A stretch of 64,000 nucleotides of DNA. Origin: UBA1433 sp964581565 (GTDB taxonomy: Bacteria > Bacillota > Clostridia > Eubacteriales > UBA1433). The notes under the pieces are model-generated. The model was not told where the DNA came from. It ran no database searches and saw only the letters and a list, made by a program, of their open reading frames with translations. The stretch covers positions 1 to 64,000 of the forward strand of contig CAZOOZ010000003.1 of the NCBI GenBank assembly GCA_964581565.1, given 5' to 3'. This document shows positions 48,121 to 55,678 of this stretch, piece after piece. Numbering within the stretch: the stretch's first letter is position 1; the number at the start of each line of letters is the position of its first letter. The position numbers were made by a program, and so were the translations under genes.

Positions 48121-48146
48121 AAAAGAGCGGCCAAAACCGCTCTTTT
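48121..48146 (-). terminator. Terminator after the endolysin gene
   Basis: AAAAGAGCGG (48121-48130) pairs perfectly with CCGCTCTTTT (48137-48146), loop CCAAAA, 20 bases after the endolysin stop. It probably ends the late transcript. Confidence 0.9.
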
Positions 48147-48166
48147 ATACTTATTTATAACTTAAT

Positions 48167-48898
48167 TTATTTCACATCCACATGAACGGCCCCAAAGCCG
48201 GTGTATGTATAACTCGTATCTTTGTGAGATTTGAAGAATTTATATAATTTTAAGTCATTATCACTCTTTAAATCCAGCGAGCAGTCCGCTGCTTTTCCGT
48301 ATTGATGCTTGCTGTTCTTTATTCCACCTACTAATTTATTTTGATATGCACAACGAAGTCCACTTGTGATGTGGATTGGAAGATTGAAATGCTCTCTTGC
48401 ATCTTCGATTAAGTTTAATAATTTAGGCTTAACCTCAGCCGGATATCCATTGCAATGCCCACACGGGCATTTAAATTCTTTCTTTTTAAAATACCTGCTC
48501 TTGCCCCAATCAACCTTTCCATCTTCATCTTGTAAATCTTCCATATATTTTTCAAGCTTTGCAAAAGTATAATCTCCGATGATGCCGTCGACTTTAAGAC
48601 CATTGGCTTTTTGGAACGTTTTAATAGCTTTAATCGTTTCGTCTCCGACTTGTCCATCGGCGCCATATTTCGGAAGTTTGAACCCTGCTTTAATAAGAGC
48701 TCTTTGTATATCTTTCACCCATTCAACAAGAGCTTCTTCAGTTTTTGGCCCATATACTTTATCGATTTTAAGCTTTTGATCTTCTTGAAATGCCCCATAT
48801 GCAAGTCTTGTTAATGGTCCTTCATCATTGTCGATTTTCCCTACATAATAGTATCCACAATGCTTTAAATTTAATTGTCTTTGTTTGACTGATGACAT
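48167..48898 (-). CDS. Endolysin: peptidoglycan-binding repeats plus M15 peptidase
   Basis: The 243-residue protein has an N-terminal pair of peptidoglycan-binding segments (residues 1-60 and 60-120: YGADGQVGDETIKAIKTFQ and NGLKVDGIIGDYTFAKLEK), then a D,D/L-Ala-D-Glu type M15 peptidase domain with CPCGHCNG, ITSGLRCAYQN, SKHQYGKAADCS (zinc His and Asp) and the final FGAVHVDVK. It lyses the host wall at the end of infection, once the membrane is opened. It follows the membrane protein gene by two bases and is last of the late cassette. Confidence 0.93.
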   Translation of the reverse strand: MSSVKQRQLNLKHCGYYYVGKIDNDEGPLTRLAYGAFQEDQKLKIDKVYGPKTEEALVEWVKDIQRALIKAGFKLPKYGADGQVGDETIKAIKTFQKANGLKVDGIIGDYTFAKLEKYMEDLQDEDGKVDWGKSRYFKKKEFKCPCGHCNGYPAEVKPKLLNLIEDAREHFNLPIHITSGLRCAYQNKLVGGIKNSKHQYGKAADCSLDLKSDNDLKLYKFFKSHKDTSYTYTGFGAVHVDVK

Positions 48899-48900
48899 TA

Positions 48901-49383
48901 TTACTCACCTTCCTCTATTACTTTTTCTTCTGTTTGATCAGTGTTTGTAACTTTTATATTTATTCCGATCATAGACGTTATTTGAGCTATTATTTTAATT
49001 ACAAACAACCCAATCGCAGCTTTTATTATCACTAAAACAATGTCATCTATATTCACTGCCTGGCCATTATAAAATACTTGTACATTATTTGTAATTAAAA
49101 TGCCTACTACATATAATGCGAACAAACTAATTGCTATAATAAAACCCTTAATAATGCCCTTTTTGAATATTTCCACATCGAAAGTATTATCTAAATATGC
49201 ATTCGTACTTCCAATAACAGTATATGCTCCAACAACTATTATGAGCGCCCAAGCTAATTTTATTGAAAGTATTGTTTTATCATCAGCATTATAAAGAAAT
49301 GCAATAATTGTCCCCGCAATTGCCATAATAGCTATTAAAATTGCCCACCACCATTTTTTAAAAAATTTGATTGTTTTTTTCAT
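48901..49383 (-). CDS. Putative holin or phage membrane protein, four helices
   Basis: The 160-residue protein has a basic start MKKTIKFFKKWWW, four membrane helices (about 12-32, 40-60, 78-98 and 113-140) and a charged tail ending in EEKVIEEGE. Its position two bases before the endolysin gene makes it the best holin candidate, although it is long for a holin and no family is recognised. It could also be an anti-holin or a lysis regulator. The start ATG 49383 has GAGGTGAAA upstream. Confidence 0.65.
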   Translation of the reverse strand: MKKTIKFFKKWWWAILIAIMAIAGTIIAFLYNADDKTILSIKLAWALIIVVGAYTVIGSTNAYLDNTFDVEIFKKGIIKGFIIAISLFALYVVGILITNNVQVFYNGQAVNIDDIVLVIIKAAIGLFVIKIIAQITSMIGINIKVTNTDQTEEKVIEEGE

Positions 49384-49390
49384 TTTTCAC

Positions 49391-49417
49391 CTCATAAAAA
49401 AATAAGCCTTTCGGCTT
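49391..49417 (-). terminator. Hairpin between the small coiled-coil gene and the holin candidate
   Basis: AAGCC (49404-49408) and GGCTT (49413-49417) with a TTTC loop, followed on the minus strand by TTATTTTTTT. A weak or partial terminator inside the lysis region. Confidence 0.6.
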
Positions 49418-49728
49418 TACATTTTGTTTTTTAAACTTTCCCATTTTTCACGGATATAAGAATTTCCGTTTAACTTCATGTATCTGTCATATATTTCACA
49501 TGCCCGCTGTATCTGAATTGCGCTTTTCTCAATTCCGTTTTCTAATTCGGAAAGAAAATTCGTTAATTCAGTTTTGCAACTCTCGTAATTTAGATTGTCG
49601 ATAGAATCCTTGATATCCTGCAGCTCATTTTTAAAGTCTTTCGTGTTTGATTTCATGCCCTTAAAGACGATGGCCGCTATGGCCACGATCCCCCCAACAA
49701 ATGCACTTAACTGTATTATTAAATCCAT
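49417..49728 (-). CDS. Small phage protein with N-terminal helix and coiled coil
   Basis: The 103-residue protein has one N-terminal membrane helix (MDLIIQLSAFVGGIVAIAAI) followed by a long charged helical region with KELQDIKDSI-like heptads and ENGIEKSAIQIQRACEIYD. This is like XhlA-type haemolysin accessory proteins or spanin-like small proteins next to holins, but no clear match is recognised. It lies between the tail fibre genes and the lysis pair. Role probably in lysis or in the membrane. Confidence 0.55.
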   Translation of the reverse strand: MDLIIQLSAFVGGIVAIAAIVFKGMKSNTKDFKNELQDIKDSIDNLNYESCKTELTNFLSELENGIEKSAIQIQRACEIYDRYMKLNGNSYIREKWESLKNKM

Positions 49729-49740
49729 ACATCACCTCGC

Positions 49741-49764
49741 AATAAAAAAACACCTTTATGGTGT
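49741..49764 (-). terminator. Hairpin at the end of the 72-residue protein gene
   Basis: ACACC (49750-49754) pairs with GGTGT (49760-49764), five-base loop, with a T-run on the minus strand (seven T). It overlaps the stop codon at 49756. Confidence 0.6.
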
Positions 49765-49974
49765 CTCTTCCGGTGTTTCTTCAACTTCACTATATAAATT
49801 TTCTTTGCCTTCAGGAACATCTAAAACAGAATATCGGGTTCCGTCTCGAATTAATTGCATACCTTTGTCTGGTATAAGCCTTTTTATTAAAATGTGATCA
49901 GTATTTGGCAAGCGTACTTGCGATACAATAGTGCCGTTTTCGCCGGCATATTGATAGTAATCTTTAATAATCAT
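49756..49974 (-). CDS. Small phage protein of the tail-fibre region
   Basis: The 72-residue protein starts MIIKDYYQYAGENGTIVSQV and ends in a Glu/Pro tail EVEETPEETP. Short proteins with this kind of start are found directly after tail fibres in many Firmicute siphophages. The role is unknown. It begins eight bases after the stop of the fibre gene. It contains no cysteine or membrane segment. Confidence 0.6.
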   Translation of the reverse strand: MIIKDYYQYAGENGTIVSQVRLPNTDHILIKRLIPDKGMQLIRDGTRYSVLDVPEGKENLYSEVEETPEETP

Positions 49975-49981
49975 ATTAAAA

Positions 49982-50998
49982 CTAAGCCTCCAAATAAGTT
50001 ATTTCTGCATTTGTCGCTCCCCACGGAGAGTCCGGCAACGGTTCACCACCGACAGTATATATCGTAATATTTAAAAGATTTAGACAGTTGTAAAACGCTT
50101 CCAGTCTTATTTGACTAACTGGGTGCCCTGGACTTCCTACAACTACACTTTGTAATCCAGAACAATTTCTGAAAGCATTGTATCTTATTTCTGTGGCTCC
50201 AGGTATATTTACATTTTCAAGTGCTGTACACCCCCAAAAACAACCGTCGTTCAAAGTGGTAACCCCTATTGGAACCTCCGCAAAATTGACTGCGTAACAG
50301 TTGGTAAAAGCAGAAGAGCCAATGTATGTTAAGCTGGATGGTAAACTTGTTAACAGAAGCGCTCTACAGGCATAAAACGCACCTTGAAGAATTTGTTCTA
50401 CCGTATCCGGTATGTTTATATTTTCAAGTGCTATGCACCCGTAAAACATCTCTGTCGTTATAATTTGTACATTATCATTTGCAAAAACGCATGTAATTAC
50501 ATTTACGTATGGTCCTATATAACTCGGATTCCTTAATAAATATGTTGGAAATACACTTCCGAATAAAGTAATATCTGTCGGCATTCCACTTTCATTCAAC
50601 GCATTAAATCTTATACCATTTTCTATTATTAGATCTATATTGTTAATAAACTGCTCTTTTGTATCTCCGCCTGTTGCCAGTATACCTTTGGTAGCAATTG
50701 CGGCAGCGATATCATTTTTCCAACTGCTACCATTGAGAAAATTTAGCCATTCTTCCTCCGTGCCTTCAAAACCATTGGCAACTGCTATGTCATATGCCGA
50801 AGACCCGTCTATGCCTTGCGGTCCTACAGGTCCAATAGGCCCCTGCGGTCCGGTTAAACTTTCCAACCATTCTTGAACTGTACCCTCGAAACCATTGGCA
50901 ACAGCCAATTGATAGGCGTTTAGTCCGGTTTTGCCGACAAATGGAACCGAAATCTTGTATTCTTTTTTAGCCAACACAACATTGTATGCATCACTCAT
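49982..50998 (-). CDS. Receptor-binding tail protein with collagen-like and leucine-rich repeats
   Basis: The protein (about 338 residues) has a short N-terminal part, two copies of a VANGFEGTxxEWL motif (AYQLAVANGFEGTVQEWL and AYDIAVANGFEGTEEEWL) on either side of a collagen-like segment GPQGPIGPVGPQGIDG, and then about 200 residues of BspA-type leucine-rich repeats with NINIPDTVEQI and AFRNCSGLQSV. The LRR part is likely the host-binding head; the collagen-like part trimerises it. ATG 50998 overlaps the upstream stop by eight bases; a TTG at 51007 is a second option. Confidence 0.83.
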   Translation of the reverse strand: MSDAYNVVLAKKEYKISVPFVGKTGLNAYQLAVANGFEGTVQEWLESLTGPQGPIGPVGPQGIDGSSAYDIAVANGFEGTEEEWLNFLNGSSWKNDIAAAIATKGILATGGDTKEQFINNIDLIIENGIRFNALNESGMPTDITLFGSVFPTYLLRNPSYIGPYVNVITCVFANDNVQIITTEMFYGCIALENINIPDTVEQILQGAFYACRALLLTSLPSSLTYIGSSAFTNCYAVNFAEVPIGVTTLNDGCFWGCTALENVNIPGATEIRYNAFRNCSGLQSVVVGSPGHPVSQIRLEAFYNCLNLLNITIYTVGGEPLPDSPWGATNAEITYLEA

Positions 50999-51335
50999 TT
51001 TCCGCAATGATTCCTTTCTTTACCATGAACAATTCGTCATATAAAATAGGTTCTTTTATTTCTCCTCGAACGAAAGTAATCCCATAAAAATAAGTACCAT
51101 ACTCTAATTCTTCGGTATCAATGGGATCTAATTCAAAATAAATTATACCCTCTGTAACTGTCCCTTCCTTTTTAATTAGTTCGGAAGAACCTTCATCCAA
51201 GCCTTGTTTGACGACAAAAAGAATTTCATCGATATTCTCAAATTGAGGAGGTAAATCTGTTTCAGCCTCAATAATTTCGAACGGAAAAGTACAGCTTGCA
51301 CCTCTCACTATTTCAAATACTAAATCTTGTCTCAT
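50991..51335 (-). CDS. Baseplate or fibre-associated protein (BppU-like N-terminal domain)
   Basis: The 114-residue protein is beta-rich, with MRQDLVFEIVRGASCTFPFEI, then IDEILFVVKQG and YGTYFYGITFVRGEI. The strands and the position between tail fibre genes recall the BppU-type baseplate linker domain. No catalytic motif. It overlaps the following fibre gene and the preceding small gene (ATGA overlap at 51332-51335), so the three are coupled. It would attach the receptor-binding protein to the tail tip. Confidence 0.6.
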   Translation of the reverse strand: MRQDLVFEIVRGASCTFPFEIIEAETDLPPQFENIDEILFVVKQGLDEGSSELIKKEGTVTEGIIYFELDPIDTEELEYGTYFYGITFVRGEIKEPILYDELFMVKKGIIAENE

Positions 51336-51535
51336 GTTTGTAATTCCGTCCTTATCTCATTTATTCTTGCTGCCTTCATTTCCGCCTCTTGATGTAAAGC
51401 CATTATATCTTCATCATACTCTATGCCTAAGTCAAGGCAGCGTCTATATTCGTTACACTGCCTGTCATACCAAGTAAACCAGCCTTTAAGTTTCATTAAT
51501 TCATCAATTAGAATTTCTTTTTCTTTGTCGTTCAT
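51332..51535 (-). CDS. Small helical phage protein (XkdX-like position)
   Basis: The 67-residue protein begins MNDKEKEILIDELMKLKGW and is a helical hairpin with a Trp/Tyr-rich centre (FTWYDRQCNEYRRC). ATG 51535 overlaps the last A of the preceding stop codon, so translation is coupled. It ends four bases inside the following gene. Similar short frames sit between tail proteins in siphophages; function unknown. Confidence 0.65.
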   Translation of the reverse strand: MNDKEKEILIDELMKLKGWFTWYDRQCNEYRRCLDLGIEYDEDIMALHQEAEMKAARINEIRTELQT

Positions 51536-53382
51536 TATCTGCATCCTACTACCTTCATAATATATGCCCACGACAAGTCATATTTGGTTATGACTGGATC
51601 GCTCGTAAGCCTCGTTACCTTTTGCATACCTCTCGTAATAGACGCTCCACTTATCGAAATGTCTTCACTTTTTATGTATGTATATATTGCATTTTGATAA
51701 ACATTCAGCAAGTTAACGGCCTTTCCGTTTGGAGAATAAACTCTCACACTTGAAAATACACTGTCATTTGATTTATAAAATATCTCTATATAATCAAAAT
51801 TTGCTGCTGTTTCTGAAAGTGTAACTAATCCCGTTGTTCCCGCCCCGTCATCGTACAAAACAGCTTCTGAAAATACTTTTTCGCCGTCGTTTGCGTAAAT
51901 ATTATTTAGCGCCCTAATTTCTTTACATTTCAAGTTCCAATTAATATCCAGTAGATCCTCATATTCAGCTACTTTCCCGAATGCCGCACCTTTTCCGTTT
52001 GGCTTAATATAAAAGGGATATCCCGCACTACCTAATAATATTGGCAATTCAGCAGTCGAAAAAAAATCAGTTGCAGTCACGATAAAATTATATGAAGCAT
52101 TGATATCTACATCCGATAGCATAATCGGCGAAGATGAATTATCAAATGAGTAACTGCTATTATCTAATGTTAATTCTGTATACGATGATTCAATCTTCTT
52201 TTTATATTTCAATAAAAATGATTTTGCGTTTTTACTTGATAAACTTGTAATTTCAGCTTGTATAATAACTTTTGTATACAAACCGAATTGATTAATAGTC
52301 CCATCGGCATCACATCTTTGAATAGTTGCATTTGTTATTGTCGGCGAAATGTATTCTGCGACTTCTACTGTTTCTGTCAAAGTTTCTGTCCTGCCTCGTG
52401 TATCAGTAACAGTCGTTGTAATATTGACCGTTCCGCTAATTGTAATAATCCCACTCGTAAAAGTTTGCCCTGAATACGCAAATCCATTGATCACTGTTCT
52501 GTAATTAGATATTGTTGAACCATATGCACCGGTAGCATTCACGCTTATATTGAATGTAGACTTATTTTGTACAAATGCCTCTATTTGTGTCTCAATTCCT
52601 GAAGTTCCCTCAGAAACAGAAATATTATTAATAGTAGGTTTAATTGATGTTGGCACATTTAATGTCAATGTAGTAGTTTTTGTACCCACTAATGTCGATC
52701 CGCTATATGTTTCGACTTTTATCGTACATGGTCCGCTTGATGCATTCGGGATTTGATTCGCAAGACTTAATGGCGGCGTAAATGTTGCAGACGTTGCTAC
52801 ATCATTATACGCTGATAAGCCACTCGTTTGATTTGTCAAACTGCCAAAAGAATACCTTATTTTATGATCAAATGATGAAGATGCTCTATTAAGCGTTATT
52901 GATATACTGTTTCCCAATATACATGATGACGCTGATAATGATGGCGTTGTAGCTCTCGGAATAGTATTTAATGCCACACTTTGGGTTATTTCTCCGCCAC
53001 CGATTTCAGATGTATCATCCGAATAAAATTCTCCAAAAATCGAAATAGTCTTAGTTCCGTCCGCATTATGCGATATTGTAAAATTCTGAGTAGTAAAATA
53101 AATTTTAGAAGTCGTGTTTCTAAAGTCGAAATGTACTTCCGATAATCCTTTTTTTACGCCGGCGATTGTAATATAACTATATGCGCCGCTTCCAAGCTCA
53201 CGAGAAGCATTATAATATGAAGTTTTTCTTCTTGCCCAGGTACGCACATCAATATTTGAAGTATTATTTTCAATATTTTGGCTGTTTAATCTTACCTCAA
53301 TGCCAAATTCATAAAGACTTGATACTGCGCCGCTACCTGTATATGCCGTTCCTGTATAACTATACCATGTGCCTATATTCAT
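51535..53382 (-). CDS. DUF859-like minor structural (tail) protein
   Basis: The 615-residue protein is almost all beta, rich in Thr, Ser, Asn and Ile, without cysteine clusters. It has the start WYSYTGTAYTGSGAV, then SASSCILGNSISITLNRAS and VTDTRGRTETLTETVEV, which are the DUF859-type siphophage tail features: repeated Ig-like modules (about residues 150-350). The C-terminal 200 residues with YIKPNGKGAAFGKVAEY form the receptor-proximal part. It is probably part of the tail tip or host-adhesion device. Confidence 0.82.
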   Translation of the reverse strand: MNIGTWYSYTGTAYTGSGAVSSLYEFGIEVRLNSQNIENNTSNIDVRTWARRKTSYYNASRELGSGAYSYITIAGVKKGLSEVHFDFRNTTSKIYFTTQNFTISHNADGTKTISIFGEFYSDDTSEIGGGEITQSVALNTIPRATTPSLSASSCILGNSISITLNRASSSFDHKIRYSFGSLTNQTSGLSAYNDVATSATFTPPLSLANQIPNASSGPCTIKVETYSGSTLVGTKTTTLTLNVPTSIKPTINNISVSEGTSGIETQIEAFVQNKSTFNISVNATGAYGSTISNYRTVINGFAYSGQTFTSGIITISGTVNITTTVTDTRGRTETLTETVEVAEYISPTITNATIQRCDADGTINQFGLYTKVIIQAEITSLSSKNAKSFLLKYKKKIESSYTELTLDNSSYSFDNSSSPIMLSDVDINASYNFIVTATDFFSTAELPILLGSAGYPFYIKPNGKGAAFGKVAEYEDLLDINWNLKCKEIRALNNIYANDGEKVFSEAVLYDDGAGTTGLVTLSETAANFDYIEIFYKSNDSVFSSVRVYSPNGKAVNLLNVYQNAIYTYIKSEDISISGASITRGMQKVTRLTSDPVITKYDLSWAYIMKVVGCR

Positions 53383-53387
53383 TGATA

Positions 53388-55028
53388 TTATTCACCACCT
53401 ACCCATTTGATGTAAAGCCCGCCAACACTATCTATACCAATTTCCCACTTTTCGTTAAATGTTAATGTCTCAATAATCTCTCCTTTCTTAATAAACATCT
53501 TCCCGTTCGAAAAATATGAAACAACAACATTGTTGTCAATAAATTCCATAGCTATATTCGATATCCTGCATGAATAAGGACTATTTATTTCTCCAAGAAT
53601 TATTTTCCCGCTAACGAATCTTATATATTGATGCAATTCACTGAATTGAGAGTTTACATCTCCGCCCAAGCTGCTTATTGCGGTCTGAAGAGTACTAAAT
53701 GATATCTGCACCTCATCTGCCGAAATTGATAATTGCGTACTTAATTCTTCCTGAAAACTCTCAAAATCCGACGTTCTTAAATAATTTTGCAATGCAGTAA
53801 ATAAAATTTCTTCGTTGTTCTGCATAATCGTTGTATATTGCTCAGTCATTTCATTATTTACTTCATCAATCCTGTTTTCTATATTTTCAATGTTTGTTTG
53901 TATAATGCTTATATTCTGTTCTGTATTATCAATATTTCTTTTATTTCTAATTTCGTAATCACTCTGAAGAGTAAGTGCGTCCCCTAATTCAATTGTGGAT
54001 TTATACACATTTGAAAGACTTATTGTTTTTCTTGTGATTCTTCTTGTGTCGCTAAAATTTAATAACGAGTTTTTAATTATGTATCTGTTGCCGACAGCAA
54101 AATCATTGATTTCTTTTCCAATATAAGATAAATCAAGTGCAGTAAGAAGCGTTTTTTCTTTTATTCTGTTATTATCAATAAGCCAATTTTGCGCTTTTGT
54201 TTTTAGATTTGCATCAATTGTGACGTCATCCCACATGACTGTTTTACATATTATTCCGTAAATATCAAACAGATCGGGGACATCAATATAAATTTTCCCA
54301 TCATTCACGGCCTCTATAGTCAATCTGTTTTCAGCTCCTTCAGCTTTCGCTCCTAAAGGAATAAGCCGAGTTACGATAGACGATATATCAGGCTCATTTG
54401 ACATAGATTGCATGTTTTTGGCAAGCTCAATTGTTGTAGAAGTCGTGGCGCCAATTTCATTCAATAAATCTAAATATAATAATCCGTCTTCCCCTTCTCT
54501 TATCCGAAGTTCACCATCTAAATCATCTGTCAGTAATTTTTCTTGTATCGCTTGCCAAGTTGTTTGATAGTTTAAATTTCTATATATCGTATCCGTCAAT
54601 TCAACCGTTCCAGGAAAAATCTTTTTTTCATCTTCAACCATCAAATTATGATTTGTAAGTAATAAATTTAAAAATTCCTCAACCGTGTATTCTTCCATTT
54701 CTACAAATGGCTGTATGCTATCACATAAATAGCCTAAAACGCTTTCGCAAATAACATTTTTATATACTAAACCTGTCGAATCCATCACAGGAATCGGCTT
54801 TAAAATCCGTCCCAAAAATTCAGTTCTGTTTTTGGGATTGTTGAATACTTTTATTTTCGTTTTTAGTTGATACAAATTATCATATCCGGCCATATTTGGC
54901 AAAATATTAAAAGAAAAACTATCAATTACATTGATAGCTTGCGTGATAGTTGCGCCTTTTAATTTTTGTATTTTATTATGAATAACAGTGTCAATTTCAT
55001 CATTTGTTATTGTTACTCTAAACATCAC
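53388..55028 (-). CDS. Tail-associated protein (Tal / tail endopeptidase type)
   Basis: The 546-residue protein starts with MMFRVTITNDEIDTVIHNK and contains the N-terminal baseplate-hub fold of Tal proteins: LKTKIKVFNNPKNRTEFLGRI and the later DDLDGELRIREGEDGLLYLD, followed by a long coiled coil (380-450) and a small beta cap. In other phages this protein sits under the Dit ring and carries a wall-degrading or fibre-binding tail. No peptidase motif is visible here. Overlap with the Dit gene (ATGA) at 55025-55028 shows coupling. Confidence 0.85.
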   Translation of the reverse strand: MMFRVTITNDEIDTVIHNKIQKLKGATITQAINVIDSFSFNILPNMAGYDNLYQLKTKIKVFNNPKNRTEFLGRILKPIPVMDSTGLVYKNVICESVLGYLCDSIQPFVEMEEYTVEEFLNLLLTNHNLMVEDEKKIFPGTVELTDTIYRNLNYQTTWQAIQEKLLTDDLDGELRIREGEDGLLYLDLLNEIGATTSTTIELAKNMQSMSNEPDISSIVTRLIPLGAKAEGAENRLTIEAVNDGKIYIDVPDLFDIYGIICKTVMWDDVTIDANLKTKAQNWLIDNNRIKEKTLLTALDLSYIGKEINDFAVGNRYIIKNSLLNFSDTRRITRKTISLSNVYKSTIELGDALTLQSDYEIRNKRNIDNTEQNISIIQTNIENIENRIDEVNNEMTEQYTTIMQNNEEILFTALQNYLRTSDFESFQEELSTQLSISADEVQISFSTLQTAISSLGGDVNSQFSELHQYIRFVSGKIILGEINSPYSCRISNIAMEFIDNNVVVSYFSNGKMFIKKGEIIETLTFNEKWEIGIDSVGGLYIKWVGGE

Positions 55029-55678
55029 AACACCTCTACCCTGTAACGAATTATAATATTAGCATCACCTTCGATTAACCATTCATTTGTTCCGACGCCA
55101 AGAATAAAATTCTCGTTATTCTCATATGTACCTGCCGCGACTGATAATATTGTCTCTCCTATCGTTATTGTTATTGGAGCGTCCACTGTCACAACAGGTA
55201 TTATTTTATGACTGCTGTTATTATCAAAATTGATTGTTTGAGAAGTTGCAACCGAGTAATTTAGCACTGTTTCTGTTCTTGCATACCTGAATGGGTAAAC
55301 CGCAAATGTAATTGTCAATTCGCCTTGCGAATCTTCCTCTGCCCATGCGAGTGTATTAATGCTGCCATGATAATAATAATCAGGATCCGTATCGTCATAA
55401 ATATTAGTATCAACTGCAGCATATAACCACACTTCTATATCGCTTTTTAATTCTCTCATTAATATGGGATTGTCTTCAGCAATATCAATAATATATGTAA
55501 GAAGTCTTTCATCATAAGCCGCTTCTCCATTTAAATAAGTAAAATCATATGCACCGCTTTTATAAGGAATTGTTTCTTTAATTTGCCTGATCGCCGGAGA
55601 CGATATATTTCTATTTTTAATATATAACCCAAAATCGCTATATAAAGATTTCCCGTTAATTCTTAATTGATTAATCAA
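55025..55678 (-). CDS. Distal tail protein (Dit)
   Basis: The 217-residue protein has the Dit N-terminal ring domain (MINQLRINGKSLYSDFGLY, then IPYKSGAYDFTYLNGEAAY) and a C-terminal galectin-like part with FAVYPFRYARTETVLN. It forms the hexameric hub at the tail end, between the tape-measure tip and Tal. It overlaps the tape-measure gene by four bases. Length fits Dit proteins of siphophages from clostridia. Confidence 0.88.
   Translation of the reverse strand: MINQLRINGKSLYSDFGLYIKNRNISSPAIRQIKETIPYKSGAYDFTYLNGEAAYDERLLTYIIDIAEDNPILMRELKSDIEVWLYAAVDTNIYDDTDPDYYYHGSINTLAWAEEDSQGELTITFAVYPFRYARTETVLNYSVATSQTINFDNNSSHKIIPVVTVDAPITITIGETILSVAAGTYENNENFILGVGTNEWLIEGDANIIIRYRVEVL

Larger units (their letters stand above)
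47793..48166. other. Intergenic region between the endolysin gene and the zinc-ribbon gene
   Basis: About 370 bases hold no intact gene but three items listed separately: a tandem hairpin array (47915-47992), a remnant of an endolysin end (47997-48053) and the endolysin terminator. An imperfect hairpin AAAAGAGGGG / CCCATCTTTT at 47891-47917 also lies here. The region is patchwork DNA, as is common near phage lysis genes. Confidence 0.6.
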
